A stretch of DNA of 64,000 bases, taken from contig CAWGMT010000009.1 of assembly GCA_963823675.1 (NCBI GenBank), positions 806,001 through 870,000 of the forward strand, in the 5' to 3' direction. Positions 1 through 11,300 of the stretch are shown here, in pieces. The notes beneath the pieces are model-generated. The model saw only the letters and a list, made by a program, of their open reading frames with translations. It had not been told where the DNA came from and ran no database searches. This DNA comes from CAWGMT01 sp963823675 (lineage in GTDB: Bacteria > Planctomycetota > Planctomycetia > Isosphaerales > Isosphaeraceae). Position numbers and translations under genes: made by a program. Each line of letters opens with the position of its first letter. Positions within the stretch are counted from its first letter, which is position 1.

Positions 1-3000
1 ACGGCACGGTCAACATCGCCGACGACTACCCCTGGCTATCCACCCTCACCTTCAACACCCCCACCGGCGGGACCGATAACGTCTCGTTCGTCAACACCCC
101 GCCTGGAGTCGTCACCACCTACAACGACGGCGCCGGCCCGGCCGTGACCAACGTCGACGGCCTGGGCGTCCCGCCGGACCCCATTCCCGGGCTCGTCTAC
201 TCGCTCTCTCTCTTCGGCGGCCCCGGCGACAACACGCTGAATTACGATGCCGGCGGGGAAATCCCGACCATCACGGCCGGCCCGGATACCGCTGCCGGCG
301 AAGTGCTCATCACCATCCCTGGCCAGGGCACGGTTGATGCGTTCAATTACACCCAGATCAACATCACCGACGTCGGACCGCTGGTGATCACCCCCGGCCC
401 CGCGGCGACCATCAACACCGTCGAGGGCTTCCAGAACGTCAACGCCATCGTGAGCACCTTCACGGTCCCGCTGCCGACGATCATCACCGCGCCGCCGCCT
501 CCGGTAGGAGGGGACCCTCCTCCCAACCCGCGCGGCTTGCCCGCCAGCGACTTTACCGCCTCGCTCGACTGGGGCGATCCCTTCCCCGACCATGACGCCG
601 GCACGATCACCCAGGACGCGCACGACCCCAGCATCTATTACGTCACCGGCACGCACACCTTCACCGAGGACGGGACGTACACCGTCACCAGCCGTATCGT
701 CTTCTCGGGCGCCACGATCTCCGGATCGGTCAATGGCATCCCGGTGACCGTCACCTTCCCGGCCTCGACCGCCTCGACCCCCCTCAATCCGGCTACCGCC
801 AATGTGACCCAGGGCCCGCTGGTCGTCTCGGCCTTCCCCATCGTCGGCACCGAGGGGATCCCCATCCCCGCCGGCCCGATCGCCACCTTCATCGACGCCG
901 GCGGCGTCGATCCCATGCTCGCCTACTCGGCCACGATCACCGTGACCGACTCGGCCGGCACGGTCGTGTTCACGGGCCCGGCCGCCAGCATCACCCAGAA
1001 CGGCGACGCGGCCCAGTTCACGGTCAACGCCCCCGCCTTCACCTTGCCTGAAGAGGGCACCTACCAGGTCGTGGTCGCCGTCACCGACAGCGGCGGCGCC
1101 ACCCCGATCACCGTCAACGGCGCCTCGCTGGCCGTCATCGCCGACGCTCCGCTCACTGCCGGCACCGGAGTGACGCAGAACGTCGGCACCGGCGTCGTGC
1201 TCAGCTATGGCCTCAGCGTCGGTACCTTCACCGACGCCAATCTCGCCGCGACAACCGGTGACTTCGTTGCCACCATCGACTGGGGCGACGGCTCGCCCAA
1301 CAGCATCGGCTTGGTCAGCAACCTCGGCGAGCCGGCCGGTACCTTTGTCGTCTACGGCATGCACACCTACGCCAAGTTCGGTTCCTACTTCGTCACCACC
1401 AACATCCTCGACGAAGGCGGCGCGACGACCACTCTCTATGCCACCTTCAACGTCGCCGACCCGCCGATCACCGGTGTCAGCCACAACTTCACCTCGGTCG
1501 AGGGTCAAAGCAGCGGCTCGGTCCTCCTGGCGACGATCACCGACCCCAACACCCTGGCCACGGCCGCCGACATCACGGCGGTTTTGACAGCCTGGGGCGA
1601 CGGGACGCCGCCGGTTGGCTCGCCCGTGCCGTTGACCGTAACCGAGGTGAGCAGCACGGTCGGCAACACGGTCTTCGACATCTTCGGCAGCCACAACTAC
1701 CACGAGGAGGGGACATTCACCTTCTCGCTGACGGTCAGCACCCTCGACCCCACCAACCTGCCCATCACCCTCACCGGCACAGCCACCGTCGCCGATGCCC
1801 CGCTCACCGGCTCCAGCGGCACCGAGCTGACCGGAGTGGAGGGAGCCACGACGGGCTCGGTCCTGGTCGGGACATTCACCGACGCCAACCCCTTCGGGCT
1901 GACAACCGACTTCACCGTCTCCATCAAGTGGGGCGACGGCACGACGTCGGCCGGAACCGTCAGTCAGCCCGGCGGCATCGGCACGGTGTTCCTCGTGGAC
2001 GGGACTCACACCTACACCGAGGAGGGAGTTTACGCGGTCACCGCCACGGTGACCGATGATGGCGGTTCCAGCACCGTCGTCACCGCCTCGGCGATCATCG
2101 CCGACGCCGCGCTCACCGCCGGTACTCCTCCTTTAGAGCCCGCGGAGAACACCGGCGTGCCGTTCACCGTGGTCGTCGGCACCTTCACCGACGCCAATCC
2201 CACGGCGCCAATCAGCGACTTCACGGCTACGATCGATTGGGGAGACGGGTCGCCCAATTCGGTCGGGACCATCACTCAGCCGGGTGGCGTCGGCACGACT
2301 TTCGACGTGACCGGCAGCCATACCTACGCCAAACCAGGCGAATACTTTACCACGATCACCGTTACCGACGTCGGCGGCTCGGTGGTCATCATCCCCGGCT
2401 CGGTGACCGTCACCGACCTGCCCATCATCCCCGGCCCCGTCACCGGCTTTGTCCATAACTTCACCGCAGTTGAGGGCCAGGACACCGGCACCATCGTGCT
2501 GGCGACCTTCCTGGACCCCAACACGCTGGCCACAGTGGCCGACGTGACGGCGTTCCTGCCGGCCGATGGCTGGGGCGACGGTACGCCGTCTGCCTCGGTC
2601 GCCCCGGTCACGCTCGCGGTCCAGGAGATCGGCGTCACGCCGCTGACCAGCCCAACCAATCCGGGCGAACCGATTTTCGAGGTGCTCGGCAGCCACACCT
2701 ACACCGAAGAGGGCAGCTATACGGTCAACATCAGCGTCACGACCATCGGCGGCTTGACCACCGCGCTGACGCCGGGCACCGCCACCGTGCTCGACGCCCC
2801 GCTCTCCAGCACCAACGGCGCCGAGATCACCGGGATCGAGGGCATCACCACCGGCACCGTCGTGCTGGGCACCTTCACCGACGCCAACCAGTTTGCGACC
2901 GTCGCCGACTTCACCACGCTCCCCGGCTCCACGGTCGTTAACTGGGGCGACGGCTCGGCGCCCCAGACCCTCACCCCCGCCAACTTCACCATGAGCGGCG

Positions 3001-4571
3001 CGCCCGACGGCATCGCCTGGACCATCAGCGCCGCCCACACCTACCCCGAGGAAGGAACCTACTCCTACTCGGTCACGGTAACCGATGACGGCGGCGCGAC
3101 CACCACGTTCATCGGCTCGGCGATCATCGCCGACGCGCCGCTCTCACCCGTTCCGGTCCAGCCAATGGTCAGCACCACAGAGGCGGCGCTGTTCCCGGTT
3201 CCCGTCTTCGCGCCACCACTGTTTAGCGGACCCGTCGTCGCTTTCTCCGACGCCAACCCCTTGGCCACGATCGCCGACTTCACAGCGACCATCGACTGGG
3301 GCGACGGTACTCCGCTCACAGCCGGAACCGTGGCTCTCGGCGGCGGTGCCGGGCCTTTCGTCGTCAATGGGTCCCATACCTACGCCGATTCGGGCGTCAA
3401 CGGCGGCACCGGAACTTACACGATCCAGGTCTTCATCGTGGACACCGGCGGCTCCCGGCTGACCATCACCAACACCGCCAGGGTCGCCGACAACCCGATC
3501 GTCCTGACGGGCGAGCTCAATCCCAAGTCCGACAGCGGCCTGTCCACGGGCACCATCGACACCACCAACGTCACCCAGCCCGACTTCTTCGGCACCTCCG
3601 AGCCGCTCTCGACCGTCACCCTGTCGGCGGCCCTGCTTCCCGCCGGGGTTCCCTTCGTCATCGGCCAGGTCGAGGCGGGCAGCGACGGCTCGTGGAACAT
3701 CAAGTCCCAGGTGGCCCTGGCCGACGGCCATTACACGATCACGGCCACCGCGGTCGATCAGTTCGGCAAGACCACCACTACGACCCCCACGGTGATCACC
3801 TCCGACCTCCTGATCGACACGGTCGGCCCGGTGATCGACGGCATGTTCTTCAACCGGCTCAACGGCCAGGTTGACTACATCATCAAAGACCCGGTCAACC
3901 CCGACGGCAGCGCCCCTTCGGGCGTCTGGGTCAACACCCTGCTCGACTCCTCCAACTACCTCTTGACCAAGGTCCACGCCAACAAGGCCTATCCCGGCAA
4001 GTGGGTCGTGACCGACGTCACCGCAACCCCCGACCCCACGATTCCCTATGCCTACGACGTCGCCGTGACCTTCAACGGCGGGGCCATCTTGAAGGGCGGC
4101 TTCTACCTCTTCACCATCCGCGACTCGAGCAACGGCAACAGCTCGGTTCAGGACCTCGCCGAGAACCATCTCGACGGCGTCTTCTACGGCTCGTTCCCCT
4201 CCGGCAACGGCATCAACGGCAGCGATTTCGTCGCCGAGCTCCAGGCGTACCACAACAAGGTGTTCGCCCCTCAGACCATCATCGGCACTGCCTTCGCCGG
4301 CAATGCCGGCGTCGGCGGCCCGCCGATCGCGCCGGTGCACAGCGGGATCTTCGTGACGGCCCTCCCCGTCGGCGCCAGCCCGATCTTCTCCACAACCACC
4401 AGCGCGTCCAATGGCGCCGATCCCCCCGCCGCGCACGTGGCCAAGAAGACCAAGGGCCAGGCCGTCATCAAGATCAAGAACACCGCCAAGTCGCTGCTCG
4501 CCTCCAGCGGCGCCAAGCACAAGGACCTGGTCCTGAGCAACAACCACCCCAAGGGGCCCCGGCCAAAGTAA
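1..4571 (+). CDS. giant PKD-domain secreted protein, 3' part (left tandem copy)
   Basis: The gene runs in from the left edge, with its first full codon at base 3, and gives 1522 residues. It is the C-terminal part of a protein almost identical to the gene at 5308-12936. Eight PKD-like beta-sandwich repeats are visible, each with a WGDG or WGDP turn and a following SHTY/THTF strand. An Ig-like module (GSDGSWNIKS, then TITATAVDQFGKTTTT) and a Lys-rich tail ending KGPRPK come after. PKD repeats are usual in extracellular adhesion or matrix proteins, so a surface or secreted structural role is inferred. Relative to the right copy it differs by a 3-residue gain near 2600 and a 1-residue loss near 3340, and most substitutions cluster in the last PKD repeat (about 3100-3500). 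The start lies outside the window. Confidence 0.85.
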   Translation, partial: GTVNIADDYPWLSTLTFNTPTGGTDNVSFVNTPPGVVTTYNDGAGPAVTNVDGLGVPPDPIPGLVYSLSLFGGPGDNTLNYDAGGEIPTITAGPDTAAGEVLITIPGQGTVDAFNYTQINITDVGPLVITPGPAATINTVEGFQNVNAIVSTFTVPLPTIITAPPPPVGGDPPPNPRGLPASDFTASLDWGDPFPDHDAGTITQDAHDPSIYYVTGTHTFTEDGTYTVTSRIVFSGATISGSVNGIPVTVTFPASTASTPLNPATANVTQGPLVVSAFPIVGTEGIPIPAGPIATFIDAGGVDPMLAYSATITVTDSAGTVVFTGPAASITQNGDAAQFTVNAPAFTLPEEGTYQVVVAVTDSGGATPITVNGASLAVIADAPLTAGTGVTQNVGTGVVLSYGLSVGTFTDANLAATTGDFVATIDWGDGSPNSIGLVSNLGEPAGTFVVYGMHTYAKFGSYFVTTNILDEGGATTTLYATFNVADPPITGVSHNFTSVEGQSSGSVLLATITDPNTLATAADITAVLTAWGDGTPPVGSPVPLTVTEVSSTVGNTVFDIFGSHNYHEEGTFTFSLTVSTLDPTNLPITLTGTATVADAPLTGSSGTELTGVEGATTGSVLVGTFTDANPFGLTTDFTVSIKWGDGTTSAGTVSQPGGIGTVFLVDGTHTYTEEGVYAVTATVTDDGGSSTVVTASAIIADAALTAGTPPLEPAENTGVPFTVVVGTFTDANPTAPISDFTATIDWGDGSPNSVGTITQPGGVGTTFDVTGSHTYAKPGEYFTTITVTDVGGSVVIIPGSVTVTDLPIIPGPVTGFVHNFTAVEGQDTGTIVLATFLDPNTLATVADVTAFLPADGWGDGTPSASVAPVTLAVQEIGVTPLTSPTNPGEPIFEVLGSHTYTEEGSYTVNISVTTIGGLTTALTPGTATVLDAPLSSTNGAEITGIEGITTGTVVLGTFTDANQFATVADFTTLPGSTVVNWGDGSAPQTLTPANFTMSGAPDGIAWTISAAHTYPEEGTYSYSVTVTDDGGATTTFIGSAIIADAPLSPVPVQPMVSTTEAALFPVPVFAPPLFSGPVVAFSDANPLATIADFTATIDWGDGTPLTAGTVALGGGAGPFVVNGSHTYADSGVNGGTGTYTIQVFIVDTGGSRLTITNTARVADNPIVLTGELNPKSDSGLSTGTIDTTNVTQPDFFGTSEPLSTVTLSAALLPAGVPFVIGQVEAGSDGSWNIKSQVALADGHYTITATAVDQFGKTTTTTPTVITSDLLIDTVGPVIDGMFFNRLNGQVDYIIKDPVNPDGSAPSGVWVNTLLDSSNYLLTKVHANKAYPGKWVVTDVTATPDPTIPYAYDVAVTFNGGAILKGGFYLFTIRDSSNGNSSVQDLAENHLDGVFYGSFPSGNGINGSDFVAELQAYHNKVFAPQTIIGTAFAGNAGVGGPPIAPVHSGIFVTALPVGASPIFSTTTSASNGADPPAAHVAKKTKGQAVIKIKNTAKSLLASSGAKHKDLVLSNNHPKGPRPK

Positions 4572-4690
4572 GCCAAATTGTCCGTGGTCCGTCGTTCCTT
4601 GGCCGTGGTTCGCTTCGCGTGTGCCATCGGTCAGCAGGGAACGACGGGCCTCCGTAACAACAGACAAAACCATAACGACATCCCTGGCCC
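1..4690 (+). repeat. left unit of a tandem gene duplication
   Basis: Bases 1 to about 4690 align with 8372 to about 13055. The offset is 8371 up to about 2600, then 8362, then 8365 after about 3340. Identity runs through the stop codon and about 110 bases of downstream non-coding DNA, then stops. The unit is therefore about 8.37 kb and covers gene plus spacer. Confidence 0.9.
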
Positions 4691-5307
4691 ACCGGTCGCA
4701 GACGATTTTTATTGACAGCTTTCGCCACACTACCCAGTTGATCGAGCCATTGGGCGAGAACCAGCGGTAAAACCCTCACAACCCCGATCTTATAACGAAC
4801 CGCGATAAGCCTCCAAAAAGCTTGAATCATGCTCAAAGTGTCAATCCAATGCAGCCATCCCACACTTTTTTTCTATCTCAAGTTTCTGACTAATTGATTT
4901 CCTCCTGAAGTTGGGTATATTGAATCCGGCTTGGAAGACTGAGTAGTCATCTTAAGCTAGACAATATAACTCGACTGCAACATATTCTTTGGATGTATAA
5001 GTAATCCGGACTCCGAAGACAGGATCGGATCAAGAGAATCAAGAAATTGCGGGTTATTCGATGGGATGGTCAGTGTGGCATTCTCAGCAGAATCTGCGGC
5101 GGCGCGTCGGGCTTTGGCCGGTGATTGAAGTACCCCGGTTCCTCGTTTCATCAGCGGTGAGGCTGGTTTTTCCAAAATCGCTGCGAGAGACCGTGATCGA
5201 CGTTGTGGAACAGCCAGCGGCCGGCAACGAGCAGCTACGCCTTTCGTCCGAGCTTTTTTGTCCCTGAACCGATCGTTCAGACTCTCGACTCGAAGGAGAA
5301 CTTATTC
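4572..5307. other. spacer between the two tandem copies
   Basis: These 736 bases hold no gene I can support. The first 115 or so bases are the end of the duplicated unit; the matching place in the right copy forms a terminator hairpin, but here it is degraded. The rest is less GC-rich than the genes and ends in the AAGGAG ribosome site of the next gene. No clear promoter hexamers were found. Confidence 0.6.
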
Positions 5308-8300
5308 ATGCTTGCAATTCCGAGGTTTTCAACGGCGACGGACGTGCGACGCGCAAAGTCCAAGCTTGGCACGAAAGTGCGGAAGCGGCAGCGCCAGATG
5401 GCGCTCGAATCGCTGGAGAGCCGTACCCTCTTGTCCTACACCTTCTCACTCGTCGGCCAGACCGCGACGGTGAGCCCCGTTGCCAGTACCGGAGGTCCGT
5501 TTCTCATTACCGAGGTCTTCGCCGCGGGCCAGGACCTGTTGGAATATAGCGAGGACAACGGCGCGACGTTTTCGACGAATTGGGACCCAACCGTGCCAGG
5601 CAACAATTACCTGGCGGCGAACTCGTCGTCGGTCATCGACATCACGCCGACCACCGGCGCCGGCTCGTCGCTCACCCTCGGCGACCTCTCGAGCGCGGCG
5701 AGCAATATCTTCGCCGAGGTCAATCTCGGCCCGCCTTTTGGAGCGGCGAATAACTCGCTGATCATCGACGACCGCTCGAGCACCCACGCGGCGGGGACGT
5801 ACAACTACTTCCCCGTCCTGGGCACGATCACCGGTCCTGGCGGTGCGCTGGGGGGCATCGACTTCACGTCGTTCGGGCCGATCAACTCGTATGAGATCAT
5901 GGGCGGTCCGGGCCACGAAACGTATGACATCCACTCGACGTTCGACGCCACCATCGCCTCGACCACGATTATCGGGGAGGGTGGCAACAATACCGTGAAC
6001 GTGATGGGCGATACCTTTCCGGGCATCGGCACGCCGCTGAACATCAACCTGGGCCCCGGCGCGAACACGGTCAACGTCGGTACTGGCGACATTCCCGCCG
6101 TGATCACTTCCACGGTGTCGGTCACCGACACGGGCGGCACGACAGACCTGGTACTCGCTGACACGAGCGACACCTCGACCGCGACCATTTCGCTCGGTCT
6201 CTCGGGTATTCCCGCCACACCCTACAACGTCACGGGCTTTTCAAGTGGCGGCTCCGTCCTGTACGGCGCCGGCGTGACCGCGCTGAAAATCAACGGCGGC
6301 ACATCGGCCGGCGGAGCTGCCGGCGTCACCTACGAGGTCAACGCCACCCAGGCCGGCACGACGACCACGATCAACGGGGGACCGAACGAAAACTTCTACA
6401 ATCTCGCCGATTCGAGCTCGATCCTCGATAATCTGCTCGGCCCCGTGGTGGTCAATGGCGGCAGCTCAGGCGAAGACGAGGTCTCGCTCAATGACTCCGC
6501 CAGCCTCGCCGACTACAACTACACTGTCACCAGCACCACCGTCACCGATACCGGCCTGTTCGCCGGCTTGACCTACGGCGGCCTCGCGCCCACCGGCACC
6601 TTGAACCTGTACGCCTCAAGCGGCAACAACGTCATCGACGTCGACAGCACGGCCCACGACGTCTCCACCGGCGTCTCGAGCGAGGCTGGCGTCGATACGG
6701 TCAACGTCAACGGCACCGGTACCGGCGCCACGCTCTTTGTCTCCACCGGCCCCACCGACGGTACCACAGTGAACGTGCTCGCCGACGACGAGGCGGTCAA
6801 CATCACCGGCGACGCTCTCTCCACCGTCAACATCGGCTCGACCGGCGGCGCGGGCACGATGGCGGGGATCCAGGGACCGATCTCGGTCACCAACCCGCCG
6901 AGCTTGACGGACCTCAATTTCCACGACGAGAACGACACCACCGGCCAGACCTGGACGCTCCGCAACAGTGACAGTGCCGACACGGGCTCGGTAGCGGTGA
7001 CCGGCAGCAGCACCACGACCTACACTCCCTCCGATCTTTCCTCGTTGACCATCAATGGCGGCTCCGGCGGCAACACGTTCAACGTGCGCAACACGTCGTC
7101 ATTCTACACCACAACCCTGAATTCGGGCACCGGCAACGACGCGGTCAATGTGTTCGGGGCAAGCTTCTTCGCACCGAATGGCACCCTGGATATTAACGGT
7201 CAGGACGGAGTGGACACCGTCACCTTGGGCGGCAGCCCCGTTCCCGCCGTGCCGGGCATGCAGGCTTTGATGGGCACCATCAACGTCGCCAACGCCCTTG
7301 GTCTTACGAACCTGGTCTTGGACGACTCCGAAGACCCCGCCGGCCAGACTGCCTTCTTGTTCAACGACGGAGTCAACGGCCAGGTCACCGGCCTTGCGCC
7401 CGCCACGATCAACTACAGCGACGGCGACGGCGGCGTCGCCAGTTTGACCGTATACGGCGGCTCGGGCGGCAACACGTTCACCATCGACGGCACCCTCAAT
7501 AACCCGGGCTATATACCCGCCCCCACCGACCTCTTTACCGGCACCGGCGACAATACGGTCAACGTCTGGGCGACCTATGTCAACGGACCGCTCAACATCT
7601 ATGGCGAGGGCGGCCAGGATGCCGTCTATGTCGGCTACTTTGGCAGCCTCACCGATATCCTGGGCCCGATTTTCGTCAACAACATCTTCTCGCCGCCAGG
7701 ATTCACTGACCTGACGGTCGATTCCTCGACCAACGACGTCAGCCACGACTTCACCCTCTATAGCACCGCACCAAACAGCATCCTGACCGGACTTGCCCCG
7801 GCCGACATCACCTACGTGACGGCCGCCCTGAGCTCGCTGACCATCAATACCAGCGACTACGGCTTCCAGGTGATGAACATCGACATGAGCGGCGGCAACC
7901 CCATCCCGGTTCCCGACACCCCGGGCCTGACCTGGAACGCCAGCCCCGATGGGACCGGCGGGTTCGATACTCACGCCCTGAACATCTTCGGCGAGCTCCC
8001 CACCGGCCCGTTCGCCAACGAAACCCACAATGCCAACGATCAATCGGTCTTCCCCCAGGTCGGCCAGTACGGCTCGATCTTCTTCGACGACGGCCAGGGT
8101 CTGCCCTCGAGCCTCACCAGCCTCTGGTACACCGGCCTCTCGCCGATCACCGACTCAACCCCCGCGGTCAACTACACCTTCAACGACGACGGCTATCCCG
8201 ACCAGTCCTTCAGCGCCACCGACAGTCCGGTGAATCCCGGCTTCATCGAATTTGCCAGCACGCCCACCCCGCCCGCGCCCGCCAACTTCGAGACCACCGA

Positions 8301-11300
8301 TATCGCCAACAAGGGCAACGTCACGTTCAACACGCCGCCCTTGATTCCCGGCTTCCCCGGCAACGGCGTCAACGGCACGGTCAACATCGCCGACGACTAC
8401 CCCTGGCTATCCACCCTCACCTTCAACACCCCCACCGGCGGGACCGATAACGTCTCGTTCGTCAACACCCCGCCCGGAGTCGTCACCACCTACAACGACG
8501 GCGCCGGCCCGGCCGTGACGAACGTCGACGGCCTGGGCGTCCCGCCGGACCCCATTCCCGGGCTCGTCTACTCGCTCTCTCTCTTCGGCGGCCCCGGCGA
8601 CAACACGCTGAATTACGATGCCGGCGGGGAAATCCCGACCATCACGGCCGGCCCGGATACCGCTGCCGGCGAAGTGCTCATCACCATCCCTGGCCAGGGC
8701 ACGGTTGATGCGTTCAATTACACCCAGATCAACATCACCGACGTCGGACCGCTGGTGATCACCCCCGGCCCCGCGGCGACCATCAACACCGTCGAGGGCT
8801 TCCAGAACGTCAACGCCATCGTGAGCACCTTCACGGTCCCGCTGCCGACGATCATCACCGCGCCGCCGCCTCCGGTAGGAGGGGACCCTCCTCCCAACCC
8901 GCGCGGCTTGCCCGCCAGCGACTTTACCGCCTCGCTCGACTGGGGCGATCCCTTCCCCGACCATGACGCTGGCACGATCACCCAGGACGCGCACGACCCC
9001 AGCATTTATTACGTCACCGGCTCGCACACCTTCACCGAGGACGGGACGTACACCGTCACTAGCCGGATCATCTTCTCGGGCGCGACGATCTCCGCAACGG
9101 TCAATGGCATCCCGGTGACCGTCACCTTCCCGGCCTCGACCGCCTCGACCCCCCTCAATCCGGCTACCGCCAATGTGACCCAGGGCCCGCTGGTCGTCTC
9201 GGCCTTCCCCATCGTCGGCACCGAGGGGATCCCCATCCCCGCCGGCCCGATCGCCACCTTCATCGACGCCGGCGGCGTCGATCCCATGCTCGCCTACTCG
9301 GCCACGATCACCGTGACCAACTCGGCCGGCGCGGTCGTGTTCACGGGCCCGGCGGCGAGCATCACCCAGAACGGCGACGCCGCCCAGTTCACGGTCAACG
9401 CCCCGGCCTTCACCTTGCCTGAAGAGGGCACCTACCAGGTCGTGGTCGCCGTCACCGACAGCGGCGGCGCCACCCCGATCACCGTCTACGGCGCCTCGCT
9501 GGCCGTCATCGCCGACGCTCCGCTCACTGCCGGCACCGGAGTGACGCAGAACGTCGGCACCGGCGTCGTGCTCAGCTATGGCCTCAGCGTCGGTACCTTC
9601 ACCGACGCCAATCTCGCCGCGACAACCGGTGACTTCGTTGCCACCATCGACTGGGGCGACGGCTCGCCCAACAGCATCGGCTTGGTCAGCAACCTCGGCG
9701 AGCCGGCCGGTACCTTTGTCGTCTACGGCATGCACACCTACGCCAAGTTCGGTTCCTACTTCGTCACCACCAACATCCTCGACGAAGGCGGCGCGACGAC
9801 CACTCTCTATGCCACCTTCAACGTCGCCGACCCGCCGATCACCGGTGTCAGCCACAACTTCACCTCGGTCGAGGGTCAAAGCAGCGGCTCGGTCCTCCTG
9901 GCGACGATCACCGACCCCAACACCCTGGCCACGGCCGCCGACATCACGGCGGTTTTGACAGCCTGGGGCGACGGGACGCCGCCGGTTGGCTCGCCCGTGC
10001 CGTTGACCGTAACCGAGGTGAGCAGCACGGTCGGCGACACGGTCTTCGACATCTTCGGCAGCCACAACTACCACGAGGAGGGGACATTCACCTTCTCGCT
10101 GACGGTCAGCACCCTCGACCCCACCAACCTGCCCATCACCCTCACCGGCACAGCCACCGTCGCCGATGCCCCGCTCACCGGCTCCAGCGGCACCGAGCTG
10201 ACCGGAGTGGAGGGAGCCACGACGGGCTCGGTCCTGGTCGGGACATTCACCGACGCCAACCCCTTCGGGCTGACAACCGACTTCACCGTCTCCATCAAGT
10301 GGGGCGACGGCACGACGTCGGCCGGAACCGTCAGTCAGCCCGGCGGCATCGGCACGGTGTTCCTCGTGGACGGGACTCACACCTACACCGAGGAGGGAGT
10401 TTACGCGGTCACCGCCACGGTGACCGATGATGGCGGTTCCAGCACCGTCGTCACCGCCTCGGCGATCATCGCCGACGCCGCGCTCACCGCCGGTACTCCT
10501 CCTTTAGAGCCCGCGGAGAACACCGGCGTGCCGTTCACCGTGGTCGTCGGCACCTTCACCGACGCCAATCCCACGGCGCCAATCAGCGACTTCACGGCTA
10601 CGATCGATTGGGGAGACGGGTCGCCCAATTCGGTCGGGACCATCACTCAGCCGGGTGGCGTCGGCACGGCTTTCGACGTGACCGGCAGCCATACCTACGC
10701 CCTACCAGGCGAATACTTTACCACGATCACCGTTACCGACGTCGGCGGCTCGGTGGTCATCATCCCTGGCTCGGTGACCGTCACCGACCTGCCCATCATC
10801 CCCGGCCCCGTCACCGGCTTTGTCCATAACTTCACCGCAGTTGAGGGCAAGGACACCGGCACGATCGTGCTGGCGACCTTCCTTGACCCCAACACGCTGG
10901 CCACAGTGGCCGACGTGACGGCGTTCCTTCCGGTCGACGGCTGGGGCGACGGTACGCCGTCCGTGGACACCACGCTCGCGGTCCAGGAGATCGGCGTCAC
11001 GCCGCTGACCAGCCCAACCAATCCGGGCGAACCGATCTTCGAGGTGCTCGGCAGCCACACCTACACCGAAGAGGGCAGCTATACGGTCAACATCAGCGTC
11101 ACGACCATCGGCGGCTTGACCACCGTGCTGACGCCGGGCACCGCCACCGTGCTCGACGCCCCGCTCTCCAGCACCAACGGCGCCGAGATCACCGGGATCG
11201 AGGGCATCACCACCGGCACCGTCGTGCTGGGCACCTTCACCGACGCCAACCAGTTTGCGACCGTCGCCGACTTCACCACGCTCCCCGGCTCCACGGTCGT

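Noticed and set aside
36..2009. Long minus-strand open frame (657 codons) opposite the giant gene, repeated at 8407-10380
   Set aside because: A high-GC shadow of the plus-strand gene. The translation is an Arg/Gly/Asp-rich low-complexity string with no fold or start signal, and it exists only because the plus-strand repeats avoid certain codons.
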